From contig OZ020524.1 of the NCBI GenBank assembly GCA_963971425.1, forward strand, positions 6,868,417 to 6,932,416: a stretch of DNA of 64,000 nucleotides. The letters are read 5' to 3'. The notes below the pieces were generated by a model. The model had not been told where the DNA came from. It made no database searches and was given only the letters and a program-made list of their open reading frames with translations. The first letter of the stretch is position 1. Every line of letters begins with the position of its first letter. This document shows, piece after piece, positions 43,503 through 54,784 of the stretch. The stretch comes from Bryoerythrophyllum caledonicum. Its lineage: Eukaryota > Streptophyta > Bryopsida > Pottiales > Pottiaceae. A program made the translations under genes and the position numbers.

Positions 43503-46500
43503 TTACTGCAAAGATAGAAGGGAGAAACAGAAGGCCGGGCGCCCCGCCAGGTCTGGCGAGACCGGGTAAGCGCCCAAGCCGCAATTAGAAGTTAGTGGGG
43601 GGTTAGAACTAGAATTAACACTAAGAGACCTAGGGAGAGAGTGCCAATGAGGCTTCTTATCCACCCAGGAGGCGAGAATGTCGTTGCAACACCAGAGCTC
43701 TTTAAACCTCCTAGAGAACATCGTGCTCTTCTCAGGCGCTTGGGAGCTTCTAGACTGGGCCCTGATCCAGGCCGCACGCCCGTAGTCCACCAAACTAAGC
43801 CAAACTTTAGCTCTGAGCTTCTGCTTAGACCACTTACTCTCGTTGAAAACAACATCGTTCCTTTCACTCCACAAGAGCCACATGATGATGCCTCTCAGGA
43901 GGAGCCATATCCTGCTAACCGGAGAGTATCTTTTCGCAATCCTGTGACCAAAAATCCCTTGCTTCCAAGTTAACGCAAGCCCTTGCGGCAACTCCTCATC
44001 ACCCTGAGTAACTACGTTACTGTTGATGATGACCGAGACCACCTCACTATTAGACGCACCAGAGGACTCGCTGGAAGACGGGGGGACTTCATGCACAATG
44101 GTGCTCAGCACGTTACTTTTCCGTCTGGGCACTCCTTTCCTTCGCCGCCACCAGCGACTTCTCATGATGTCGGCACTCTTCCTGGAGTATCGCCTTTGTT
44201 GTCTGACGACGTTCCGAGGAATCAGGCGCGTCAGCAAGTTGGCACTCCAGGTCCAAATCGATTTGGCCGACTCGCATTCCCAAAACCTGTGGAGGGCAGT
44301 TTCCGGAGTCCCAAGCTCGCACACAGGACAATTCACGTCAATAGAAGCCTGAGCCTTTTTTCTCCAGACATTCACAGCGATGGCTTTGCGCAAAATGGCC
44401 CAGATCAGCCCGGCTTCCTTCTGTGCCCTCTCAGAATCCCAAACGTTGAGCCATTTGAGTTTGTAAGCCGCCGGAAGAATCCCCCTCCATTTGTTCTCAA
44501 CGATCGGAGGGACAAGGTTTTTACTCCGCAGGATGATGCGGCCAAGTTTGGCAGAGAAGTCTATGAAAGGATATTCACCCTCCCACTTGTAGCGATCAGG
44601 ATCCCAAGACAGCATATCGCACCTCCCATAAAACAGAAACAACTCCATCTTCCTCGTACCTCTGATCACCTTCACCACCCTGACCCTCCGAAGTAAGCCA
44701 AAGTGATAGGTCGTCCAGTCATCCGCCTGCGTACACCAGTGTAGTGGTCTCGACGCCATCGTGAGACGGTCCTGCCAACTAATAGTTTGAAGGCAGTGAG
44801 AAGCAGGTCTGACGATGTATGCGTCTTCGCTAATGGGGATTACCAGCCTTTGCCAGCCAAGTTCGGTATGGGATCTTTCACCGACTTGAATGACCAAGCT
44901 CGGGTTCACAGTTCCTTCTCCATCAAAAAGACCGACCCACTCCCCAGTAGTTGACTTAGAATGGTTGGAGTTGATAAGTCTGCGCCAGGTATTCCCCATG
45001 CGGAGTGTAAGGGCGTGCCAGGCTCCTCTATCAGTAATCGCGAGGTTGTGCGTTACCAGGGCCTCTTCGAAAGTGAAAAAACGCTCCCCATTCCAGATAT
45101 CATTAAATAATCTTAGGAATTTCCTGTGCAGCTCAAGTGCTCGCGCTCGGGAGAACCCCGGGCCAATATTCTGCGTCGCTGGGCAGAGCCACAGACTGCT
45201 CCTTAAAAGGTCCTCTAAAGTGGACGGCGGGTTGTATTTCAGACTTGGAAGCATGGTCTTCCAAGCAGTGGACGCTCTATTCCAGACATTAGAGCCCTTC
45301 TTGGTTTGGTGCTTGATGAGCGTAAAGTACTCTAAGCTAGCCTCCCACCTGCCATTTGGGAAGGGCTGGGTCGACTGCAGTCTAAAACGAAGGATGTGGT
45401 GGAGGTTTGAGTCCCCTGGTTCCAACGCCTTGATGATCCATTTAGTCATCAAAGCAGTTGAGGCGTCCATGATGTTAATTAAATTTAACCCTCCTCGCAC
45501 CTTGGGTTGACAGCATTGGGTCCAGCTTACTCGAGTGCGGGAACGTCTCGCCGTCCCTGAGGCTAAGTAGTTCATGATAAGACCCTTCACTCGCGCAATG
45601 CCTCTTTTAGTGCCACCCCAGATTGAGAGGAAGAAAAGTGGCGATGATAGGAGGACGCTATTTACAATCACGCTACGACCAGTGGGGTTAAGTTTCGTAG
45701 AGCTCCAATGTACAAGCTTCTTGGCCATACGTTCGTACAGGAAATTATCTACTGATCTCGTGTCCAATGACATGCCAAATGGAGCGCCAAGAAGTTTGCT
45801 TATATCTTCGACTCCTGTCCAGATGATACCCAGCTGATCAGCCCACGGTGGTCTTCCATCACCGCCCCAGTCTTGCCAATAGCCACACGACTTGTTCCAG
45901 TTGATGACTAAACCGGTTGCCATACAAAACTTGTCTAACAACTCAATCAAAAAACACATCGGTTCCTCTTCCGCAAGAAGAGTGAACGAGGTGTCATCAG
46001 CATATTGCGCTAGAACCTGTTGCCGGCTAGAGGAAGGAAGTTTGATGCCTTTCACTCGCCCTTTGCACAGTTCGGTTTTGACCATGGAGTTTAACGCCTC
46101 AGCTACTATAATAAATAAGTACGGGGCCAGGGGACAGCCTTGGCGAACTCCTCTCTCGATACTGAATGCCAAGCCAGGACTTCCATTCAGCTTGACTGCC
46201 GAAGTGGCGTCAGAAAGAAGAATCCTGACCATTCGTGTGAATGCTTCGGGGAAACCAAGCTTGCCCATAATCCTGTATAAGCCGTCCCAATCCACCATGT
46301 CGTATGCTTTGGTGAAGTCGAGTTTGAGAAAGAGGAGAGGTTGACTAGATTGTTCAGCCCATGCCATGGTTTCATGTGTGAGTAAAAGATTGTCCAGAAT
46401 GTAACGGAGAGGGAGAAATGCAGACTGGTCGGGGCTGATGATGTCCATCAATATCGGTTGCAGCCTTTTCTGTAAAGCTTTGGCAAAAATCTTGTAAGTA

Positions 46501-48140
46501 GTGTTCAATAGGGAGATAGGTCTCCAGTTTGATAAGTACTGGCGATCTCCCCCCTTGTGCAGAAGCGCTAGTAGGCCATGTGTCATGCCATTCGGGAGTT
46601 TGCCCAAATTGATGCTGGACTGGATCATATTAGTGAAGTCAGTGCCAATGAGATCCCAGTATGTCGTGTAGAATTCCACGCCCACTCCGTCTGGGCCTGG
46701 AGACTTTCCATGTTGCATCTCTCTCAAGGCTGCTTTCAATTCATCCTCAGTTATGGGCGCGCCTAAAGTGCTCTTCATTCGATTGTCAAGTCTCTCATCG
46801 AGATACCCCAGGGTTGTATGTATAGCCTCCTCTGTTTCCACGGTAGAGGGGCGCGCCTTATATAGACGTTGATAAAAGCTCTGACAGACCTTCTCCAGGT
46901 CTGCGTTCGATGATATCATTTGACCGTCCTCATTTTGTAACTCTGAGATGATCGAGGCTGAAGACCGCACTCGGTGAGAGCTGAAGAACTCGTGGGAGCT
47001 CCTGTCCCCCACGGCCAACCACTTCATGCGGCTTCTTAATCGAGCTCCAGCTGCCTTCTTCATTTCCAAGGTTTGTAGGCGGGCGACGAATTCATATAGC
47101 TGGGCTTGAGCTGTCCTGTTTTCTACATCGTTTTGGAGCTATGCCTGGGCATTTTCCACCTCCTTCCTTACTCTCACCTCCTCTCTCGTTCTTTCCTCTG
47201 CCTTTTCCACGCAGAACCGTTTGAAGAAGCGAACAACTCTCCTAAGTTTGCTGCAGAAAGGTAAGTGTGCGAACCTCCTCCAGATTTGGTGAATCCCATA
47301 ATGCGCCTCAGGATGCTTCAACAGGGAGGCATTCATGATGTAAATTGACTTGCGACGTTGACTTGGTTCCAACACTATCTCCCTCCAGACCGGGAGATGG
47401 TCCGACATCGACGTATCACCAAGAATCTTGTACGAATCTTTGTTTGTGCGTGAACTTGCCTCCAAAAAGGAGTAGGTTCGGTCTAATCTTGCCAGGATTC
47501 TTTGACCATCTCTCCTTCTACTATCCCACGAGAAACGAATTCGACTCCTCTCCGGGAACGCATCTTCCACCGCCAGGGCGCCCTTTAGTTCTTGAAAAAG
47601 TTGTTTCTCTTCCACTGATCTATAAGATTCACATAAGTTAGATTTATCTTCCTTTTTCTCTACAAAATTCCAGTCTCCTGTCAAAATCCACCTACAGTCA
47701 CGGGGCAAAGAGTGAAGTAAGTCCCTCCACAGATCGCACCTCTCTGCTGAGGTGTGGGGACAGTACACGTTTAGGATTGCTAACTCGCCCCCGGGAAGGC
47801 CTTTGAGTTTTATCCACTGTACGTTGCCCCCTTGTACATGCCCTTGATTACATATCATATGTGAGAGCTTGGGAGCCACCCACATCCCTGTCCCTCCACT
47901 CCCTGCTCCTTCATCTTCGCCAGCGTTGTTGTACGCCACCGCAGCCTCTTGACCTATGAAGTAAGCACCTTGCCAAAACATGCTAGCTAATGCTTGATAC
48001 TTGCTTCCTCTTAACTTAGTTTCTTGGAGGCAGATTATATCTATTTTCCCTAGCATCTTAGAGTAATACCCACTGATCGTGTCTCTCTTTATACCTTCAT
48101 TCATGCCTCGGACGTTGTGTGTCACAATGTTTACTTTCAT
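43503..48140 (-). pseudogene. LINE ORF2: endonuclease, reverse transcriptase, zinc finger
   Basis: It is one frame of about 1545 codons with a single TAG at 47139-47141. The APE-type endonuclease part keeps THNVRG, CLQETKL, TGDWNF and SDHLPVW. The reverse transcriptase part has KSPGPDG, RPISLLN, FLKLDFTKAYD, GVRQGCPLAP and catalytic QYADDTSF (about residue 365 after the stop). A C-terminal zf-RVT-like region reads CPVCELGTPETALHRFWEC. It is the enzyme that would nick target DNA and copy the element's RNA at the nick. Domain order and length are those of plant L1 elements. Only the one stop prevents full-length translation. Confidence 0.9.
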
Positions 48141-48499
48141 GAGCGGGGGGGAGGGAAGGCGAATGAATTATGCACACCTTTACTGGCGTTGAACATCTGA
48201 TTGAATCTGACAGCCTTGTTCGAGTGAGTGTGTATATGATTCGCCTGTTGATTTTCGGGGATATACCTGTCCGTCTGACTTGGTACCCGCGTCATGCTCG
48301 GCGATTCCAGCTCAATGTCGTCTTCCCATCCTTGGTCGCGAAGCCATTGTTTATAGATGGCGCTTAGACTGGCTGGGGCCGGCGTTCGGCTTTTCTTGTT
48401 CGGACCACCAGAGAACTCTGCTGTTCCTTGTAGGTCAGCTGGGCCGAGGCTGAGATCATCGGTCTCCTTCCCTGTCTGCCTCGATTCGTCTTGTCCTCT

Positions 48500-50230
48500 C
48501 TAGCTCTGGTGGTGAGACTCTCCTTTATACTCCAGAGCGTGCGTACCAGTTTGAGCCGCGTTGATGTTGACGTGCGAGGTGTTCAATCGTGGACCGGTAT
48601 ATACTGGTGGAGAGGAAGAAAACCCTGCGATTGTAAGTGCCGCGGTCTCTGCTCTTGCATGGCTCGGAGCTGGGATTGGTCGACCCGAGTCGGCAGAGGA
48701 AGCCGTGTGGTTCTCCGACCTTGACGCTTCTGCACCTTCGCCTAGCTGCCTGTCTTTGTCTTGATCCTGTGTACCTGTGGATGATAGGCGCACATAAGTG
48801 CCAGGCTTTATTTTCCTGCCTTTCTCGCTCCGTTTTTTCCCTATCCCTGCAGCCGACATGTGTACTTCCAAGCTTCTTCTCAATTCCCTAACTTGTAGGC
48901 TTTCTGCCTCTTTGGAGATCGTCGTGGCTTGATTCTGCCTTGAGTCCATCGTTTCTTGTGGAACCTGTCTCGATCCCGCCTGATCTGTTGAGTCCGAAGT
49001 CGCCGTAGTTGCTTGGGCCGGTACTTCATCTGCTGGTGGTGGAAGAGCTCGAGGGCGGGATGGAGGGGGCATCTGTTCCTGCGTGGGTTGGTGATCAGGA
49101 GTCTTGGCCTCTGTCTGAGACTTCTCTGTAGACGTCGGTTCTTGGTTATTCGTCGAGGTACTCTGTTTGGTGTTGAGAGCTTGAATTCTCTGCTGATCTC
49201 TTGATACATTCCTTGCCCGAGTCGCTGTGGAAGCTTTGCTTCCTTGTTGTCTCGGACTTTGTCTGCCTTGAGTATTTTGTAACGCACGGCACTCCTTAAT
49301 CAGATGGGAAGTAGATAGGCAGTGTCTACATCTTATGGGTAAGTTGTTGTAGTCAACTGCTAACGTCACTAACTCATCTGTTACAGGATTCATGACATTG
49401 ATGTTCATGATGAAGGGCTTGGCCGTGTCTATGTTGACACAGAATTTTTGATCAGCCGAGTGGCGGTTGCCTCTGTGCTTGCCTACTACCCTCCCGATGC
49501 ACCTAGCTATGTCATGAATGCTGCTGCGCATTTCATCCGGAACTGCTTTGATGGTTATCCATACTGGCATCTGCGCCTTCACGGGGGCGCTGGGTACAAA
49601 ACCGGCTACCCACGGTTGTAGCATGCACGTTCCTTACCGCGAAGTGTCTGGAGTGAGCATAAGGAGCTGTTGTGTGGCGCACACATCCTTGGTAACGATC
49701 TGGAAAAAGCCATTTCCCAGGTTGCGGCCAAATGAGCACTCGGCTTGGGCGTCTCTTGATAAAGTCTCCATCCATGCTGGGATCGGCTCCCACCTCGATT
49801 TACCTCCCACAAAGTACGCAATCACAGTGTTACGTTGGAAGTGCTCTATTTTTTTCTTGACTTTATCCTCATCAAGAGTAAACACTGCCGCTTGTTTACA
49901 CAACAGGAAACCTGACCCACTGCGAAACAGAGATTCAGGGAGGATCTCACCGGGTGTTGCCTTTGAAGGGTTGAATTCGGCAAGACTTCCTAGGTGTGCT
50001 AGTGCCGCCACCACTTCCGGCTCAGGGAGCTCGTGCTTAAGCAGAGCTTCCGCCTTTCTCCTCTCCTCTTGTGCCGAAGGTTTGACAGGGGCATGTGCAA
50101 TGTGGGCTTTTAGTGCTTCCGCAAAGCTAGGTTGAGGTGCTGTCTGGGCTCCGTCAGCGGACTCGCACTGCATCATGTTCGCTGCTGGAGATCCAACAGT
50201 TGGTGGGACAGGCCCCTCCTCCATGATCAA
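48500..50230 (-). pseudogene. LINE ORF1: RNA-binding protein with CCHC knuckle
   Basis: It is one frame of about 577 codons with a single TAA at 49634-49636. The N-terminal half resembles the DUF4283 domain of plant LINE and retroelement proteins (FFQIVTKDVC, MPVWITIKAVP, GRVVGKHRG). The zinc knuckle CRHCLSTSHLIKEC fits CX2CX4HX4C. The C-terminal third is Gln/Ser/Thr/Pro-rich and disordered. The expected role is to coat LINE RNA. It lies 359 bp upstream of ORF2 in the same orientation. Confidence 0.85.
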
Positions 50231-50772
50231 AATTGATGCCGTCTTGTTACTCGCGCGATATAGTACGACTTCTGTTCTGGCCTTGCTCCCTGATACAACT
50301 TCCCCTGAGTTCCTTGTGAATGTCGTGAAGATCTTCTCTCTGAAGCTTGATGTCTCCCCACGCCTGTGAACCCTAATATCTCTCTTCTTTTTGACGCTGA
50401 CTTCCTCGAGCTGGGCTCCGCTGATCCGTTCCTCTTTCCACTCTCTCGATAAACACCGGTGTATCCGCCTTCCCTGTTCTAGTATGCGATCTAACTCTGA
50501 ACCCTAATTCCTATACCTAATTCCTAGTCACTCCGAGTTCGGACGTTCAGACCCTAATCTACCCAGAGTCGATCCACTCTTCGTGTGAGAGAGATCGGTG
50601 CACTGCTTGGTGCGAGTGGATCTCTTCACACGTTAAATTGATCGCTCTTGACGTCAGTTTGTTATCGCATTACTACGTTTCTACAGTTTGCTGCGGGCTG
50701 CGGGCTCGCAACCTCTCTCTGACTCTCATCGCAACCTCAACCCAAAATCAAGAGTTTTAATTTTGAATTTCA

Positions 50773-50787
50773 AATCACCTAGGTTTT
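50773..50787. repeat. LINE target-site duplication, 5' side
   Basis: AATCACCTAGGTTTT is identical to 43447-43461. Confidence 0.9.
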
Positions 50788-50987
50788 GGCTTCATGGAGA
50801 ATACAGTCATATTTTATTATATAGAGACTAGTGTTAGCGTAGCTTTTTATTTTGATATCTTTTAAGATTTCTAGATGAACTCAAAACCATTACAACCAAG
50901 TGTAAAACTCAAGTGAAAAAACAATAGATTTGCTAGCAATGCCTTTTTGCGTTGATGCTTGTCTTAGACTATGGTTCAAAATCCAAT

Positions 50988-51357
50988 ATAGGTAACTCCT
51001 TAAAAACCAAAATTCATTACCAACAATCCAATACCTATAATTTGGGGTATATCCAACCCATTTTTATCTCATTACCACCCATTCGTTCATCCAAATAAAG
51101 GTTTGCTAGTGATTAGGACCCCTTACATGTGGTAGGTGCCTATGAGGAGTACCATTTGGCGGCCATTGGCCAAACATGGCAACACACTTTGAAAATTCAT
51201 AACTAATTCACAGTTTATCAGAAAAATATGAAATCACTTGGGTTGAAATTATGATTCTATAGGCTATCACTGAAAGAAAAAAAGTATAATTATATGTCCA
51301 CTCCATATATTATGCACATTGCTTAACTTGTCAGTTATGGGGGAGGGTTTACCTTAA
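50988..51357 (+). mobile_element. MITE with TTAGGTAA-like ends, copy 2
   Basis: It aligns in the inverse orientation with 24893-25249 (shared TATATCCAACCC, CATTACCACCCATT, TGGCCAAACATGG, CATAACTAATTCA). The right end complement reads TTAAGGTAAACCCTCCCC. Confidence 0.65.
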
Positions 51358-51359
51358 TA

Positions 51360-51925
51360 TTGCTGAAATTTCACATTTATTTGGATGGATCCATTGGTAA
51401 CAATATCAATATTGATTTCAATTCAAAGTTTTTGACGTGTGAACAGGCAGGGGTCAACAGAGAATAAATTGGAGGGAGACCAAGCATGACTCAACTATTA
51501 TAACATCTAGAACCATTAATTGTTATGGGTTTCCATGGAAGCAGAATGGAAGCTGATGAGTTTGCACAATTCTTAATGGTAGCAATGATGCATTGATGTA
51601 ACGACCAATTTACTCACCAGTACAAAAAGTCTCTTGGTTTTCAGAGATATGGGTTCCGGGACTTTTGCTGACCGTATTGAATGCAATTACATACATTTTG
51701 TCTACTCTAGTTGAGCTCTCAGTTGTGTACTACGATCTCCATGTGGTAAATTTATTTACTATCAAGGGCAATGTTGGTTTTGAGAATGATTCATTGGACC
51801 CTAGGTTGTCAAGCACGGACAACACATGTATCCATATATCCAATATGGAAACATGTAATCAATTGTACTTCATATTTGAAATACGCCTGAGTATATGATT
51901 GAGTAAAACAGGTAGAAGCTGGGTC
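51360..51925. other. Spacer, no recognised gene
   Basis: A 77-codon ORF at 51665-51898 has no recognisable features. Confidence 0.35.
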
Positions 51926-51930
51926 GACAA

Positions 51931-52066
51931 TAAGGTAAGGGTCTCTATATCCGACCCTGTTTCTTAAACCGTCCCCCTCTGACATGTACATTGTAGGTAC
52001 ACTGTAGGTACTCTGAGTTAGAGGACGGTTTAAGAAACACGGCCGGATCAAGAGACCCTTACCTTA
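51931..52066. mobile_element. 136-bp foldback MITE
   Basis: The arms start TAAGGTAAGGGTCTCT and stay complementary for about 48 bp on each side (both include GTTTCTTAAACCGTCC) with few mismatches. The whole element is nearly one hairpin. Confidence 0.85.
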
Positions 52067-52155
52067 AGTGTGCCATTAGCAACAATTGGAGTACAACATG
52101 TACTAGTACATTTGAATACATGTACACAATGAGTACATATGTTGTTCAAGTACAT

Positions 52156-52490
52156 GTATGGTAACCCCTCCTGGAACCAATCAAATCTAGTAATTGACTA
52201 TATATTATTATGGGGGTATATCCAACCCACTTCCATTCCATTACCACCCATTCAACTCAAAATGGAGGGATTGACATTAGCCCCATACTTTTGGTCAACA
52301 CTTTTCAAGAGTGTCTATTGGTGGCCACCGGCTAAACATGGCACTAAATTAATTTTTTTTATAACTAATTCACATTTAATGGGAAAAATATGATTCTTTT
52401 GGGGTAAATTTGTAATTCTATTGGCAATTACTCAAAAATAAATGTATCATTAATTTGGCTCTCCATAGACAATCCAAACCCTTTATATGA
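52156..52490 (+). mobile_element. MITE with TTAGGTAA-like ends, copy 3
   Basis: It aligns with 50988-51357 (shared TATATCCAACCCA, CATTACCACCCATTC, GGCTAAACATGGCA, ATAACTAATTCACA). The right boundary is approximate. Confidence 0.55.
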
Positions 52491-52494
52491 TATT

Positions 52495-53705
52495 GGTCGG
52501 GAGCAGAAAAATCATAACACATATTGTGCTACAACATTTAACACCTAAAATTTGATCTCAATCATTAGTGATAATTATATTTTCATTCATCGGGCCAATT
52601 TTCATCCAATGTTTTCTTCCAAAATAGTCTCCTCAAACCCTAAATTTTGTTCTACCCGGCTAGCTTTACTACCCTACATCATGTTTTACTACCCCTACTC
52701 CTATTTATTGTCCCATGATTTCTCTAATTTTTCCAACTTTAACATTTATAGAAGTAATATTAATGAAGTATGGAGCGAGACATGTCATAGCACTTATCAT
52801 ATAACACTTAATAGTGTAAATTTTTAGGGAGCTTAATTTTCATAACAAATATGAGATTTTAACACTTAAAGAGATAACATAGAAAGAGTTTGGACTGTAA
52901 TATGCACAAGACCCCTTATTTGACAACCTTGATTGGACTTAATAATTATTGATGGAATCTAACCTATGTCCAAATCTATCTTCTGAATGTATGAGACCAA
53001 AAATGACAGTTTTGAATGTTTTGAATACCAAATTCTGAAGAACATTAACTGCATTAGTTGAAGCCCAAATATATGATAACTTGGGTCGCAATTATTGGCA
53101 AGCTTTTTTCATTCAGGTCGGGGAAATTATTGAGGATTATTGTTTTCTTGTACATGTGATATCATTTATGTGGGCAAATTCTTCTTCTTGGCGACCACCA
53201 CAGAATTAAAAGCCTCTGGCATGTTTTCATGCGCAATTTTACTGATTCAATCTTTGAATTTGTAGGCAGTGATTGGAGGCATGCTGCTTGGCCATGAAAT
53301 GTTCAAACATAAGGTGATCGATCTTGAATGCTCATACATAAGGTTCAATCAATGTGCGACGGCCTCATCAATAGCCTACACGCACACTCCATTTGTTTCA
53401 ACCAAGTTCCAAATTGAATTTCCAAGGTGGGCGAGAATTGGATTAATGAGGCTTTGAGTGATGAGATCAATGTGATCATTGCCTTGTATACAACAAATCA
53501 GTTGAGACACGTAAATGAGGCTCTCAAGGATTGGAACAACATTCATCACAGGGATGTTTGTTTGCGCTTGAATTTTAGTGAGAGGGAGGTGGTCATCAAA
53601 CGCGGATGGAAATGATGACTGTCACTCAAGAATGCTGTTTTGCATTTTGAACACCGACCTATTTGTCCTTGTCCCATTCAATAGAGATACCCTAATTGCG
53701 GATCA
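52495..53705. other. AT-rich spacer with two weak ORFs
   Basis: Overlapping frames at 53269-53457 and 53427-53615 read as a possible gene relic (VIDLECSYIRFNQC, then INEALSDEINVIIALY), but I recognise no family. A plausible splice acceptor (TTTGTAG) precedes at about 53267. Confidence 0.35.
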
Positions 53706-53707
53706 CT

Positions 53708-53905
53708 TTCGTTCATAATTTAATCACAATGGAGAATGTCCAAAAATTTGGAAATTCAAGAGATTTGTCTAGGTGGTACACATGTTAAGCCTAGGTGGCA
53801 CCCATGTAATGCCTAGGATGATACCGATTGTGCCAAATGCCTGAGTTAGGCAAAAATAATTATTTTGGCACATGGGTGCTAAAGCTGACCCGCACATATA
53901 CGGTA
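53708..53905 (+). repeat. Dispersed repeat family 'CTAGGTGATACC', copy 3
   Basis: It is a direct match to 34115-34262 and an inverted match to 19760-19955. Confidence 0.6.
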
Positions 53906-53909
53906 TCTA

Positions 53910-54784
53910 TAAAGTTTAAGAGTTAGACCAAAAGAATTGAAAGTTGTAAATATCCGATAAATTTTATTATGCAAGAACCATTATGATAGTGCCTAAGATA
54001 TAATGTAATGTAACTAAATGAACACCATCAATACTTAATCAAACTCACATTCACTTTTCGGAAGAAGGTTTAAATTTGCATGAACATTGAGGTGGAATCG
54101 TGGATATTATACGGATCAAGTGCTCTCAATACGAACACCAAATCAATGTAAATTTTTGGTCCAAATATAAACACACATTTGGATTGATGTCACTCAAGAG
54201 TTGTCATCACACAATTCTCAACATCAAAAACACTAATAACACGGTAGAGTTGACTAAGCTTCTCATGTTGGGATATTGATAGTTCCAGTTCAAAAACTGA
54301 ACTTAAAACCCTTGAGGTCCTTCAGTATTTATCAATCTGAAGAATGTGACTTAAATTTCAAAAGAATGACATGACTTATTTAATGGTTACATCATGATAC
54401 TCATCATCTAATCTCCAACCGGAAGGCCCAGTGGATCATTAAATGACATATCTAGAATCATTTATGTCCCTCAATTAATCTCATTTTTTTTTAATGAACT
54501 GATCATATGGATGGCCATCATCAAAACTCCTCAGAAAAGCTCTTGGATCTCTCTCTCTCTCTTCCTCCGAGCTACTACTACCGTTCTTCTTAGAGATAGT
54601 CCTTACAACTCACCTCTCACCTCCAGTTCTGTCAACATTGACACCAGTCGGTTCTCTGTATACATATGTTCATGTACGAACGCTACAACACTACAGTGTT
54701 TTGGTTGGATAATTTTCTGAACGTGGGCACTTTCTTTTCACCTCAGAAGTAGTAGGAAGCACATGTTTGTTTCCAAAGCTTCAC
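53910..54784 (+). promoter_or_regulatory. Upstream region of the HD-Zip gene
   Basis: It has a CT-repeat (about 54548-54562) and pyrimidine-rich stretch, as often seen at plant transcription starts and 5' leaders. A TATACATA-like sequence is at about 54658. Neither the start site nor a TATA box can be fixed from sequence alone. Confidence 0.3.

Larger units (their letters stand above)
43462..50772 (-). mobile_element. Full-length L1-type LINE
   Basis: The element is 7.3 kb on the minus strand with two ORFs, a 5' leader of about 540 bp (50231-50772), a 3' untranslated region of about 20 bp, a poly(A) of about 21 and a perfect 15-bp target duplication. The duplication and the near-intact ORFs mark a recent insertion. 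Confidence 0.92.

Noticed and set aside
43641-46766. Plus-strand ORFs of up to 237 codons in the LINE region
   Set aside because: They are shadows of LINE ORF2 on the opposite strand.
48880-49287. A basic 135-codon minus-strand ORF in another frame of LINE ORF1
   Set aside because: It overlaps the real ORF1 frame, which has the CCHC knuckle; this one has no motif.
1-50230. A recoded genetic code in which TAA/TAG mean glutamine
   Set aside because: The roughly 2100 codons of the LINE contain only one TAA and one TAG beside many CAA/CAG, TGA stops also occur, and the HD-Zip gene ends in TAA at a sensible place.
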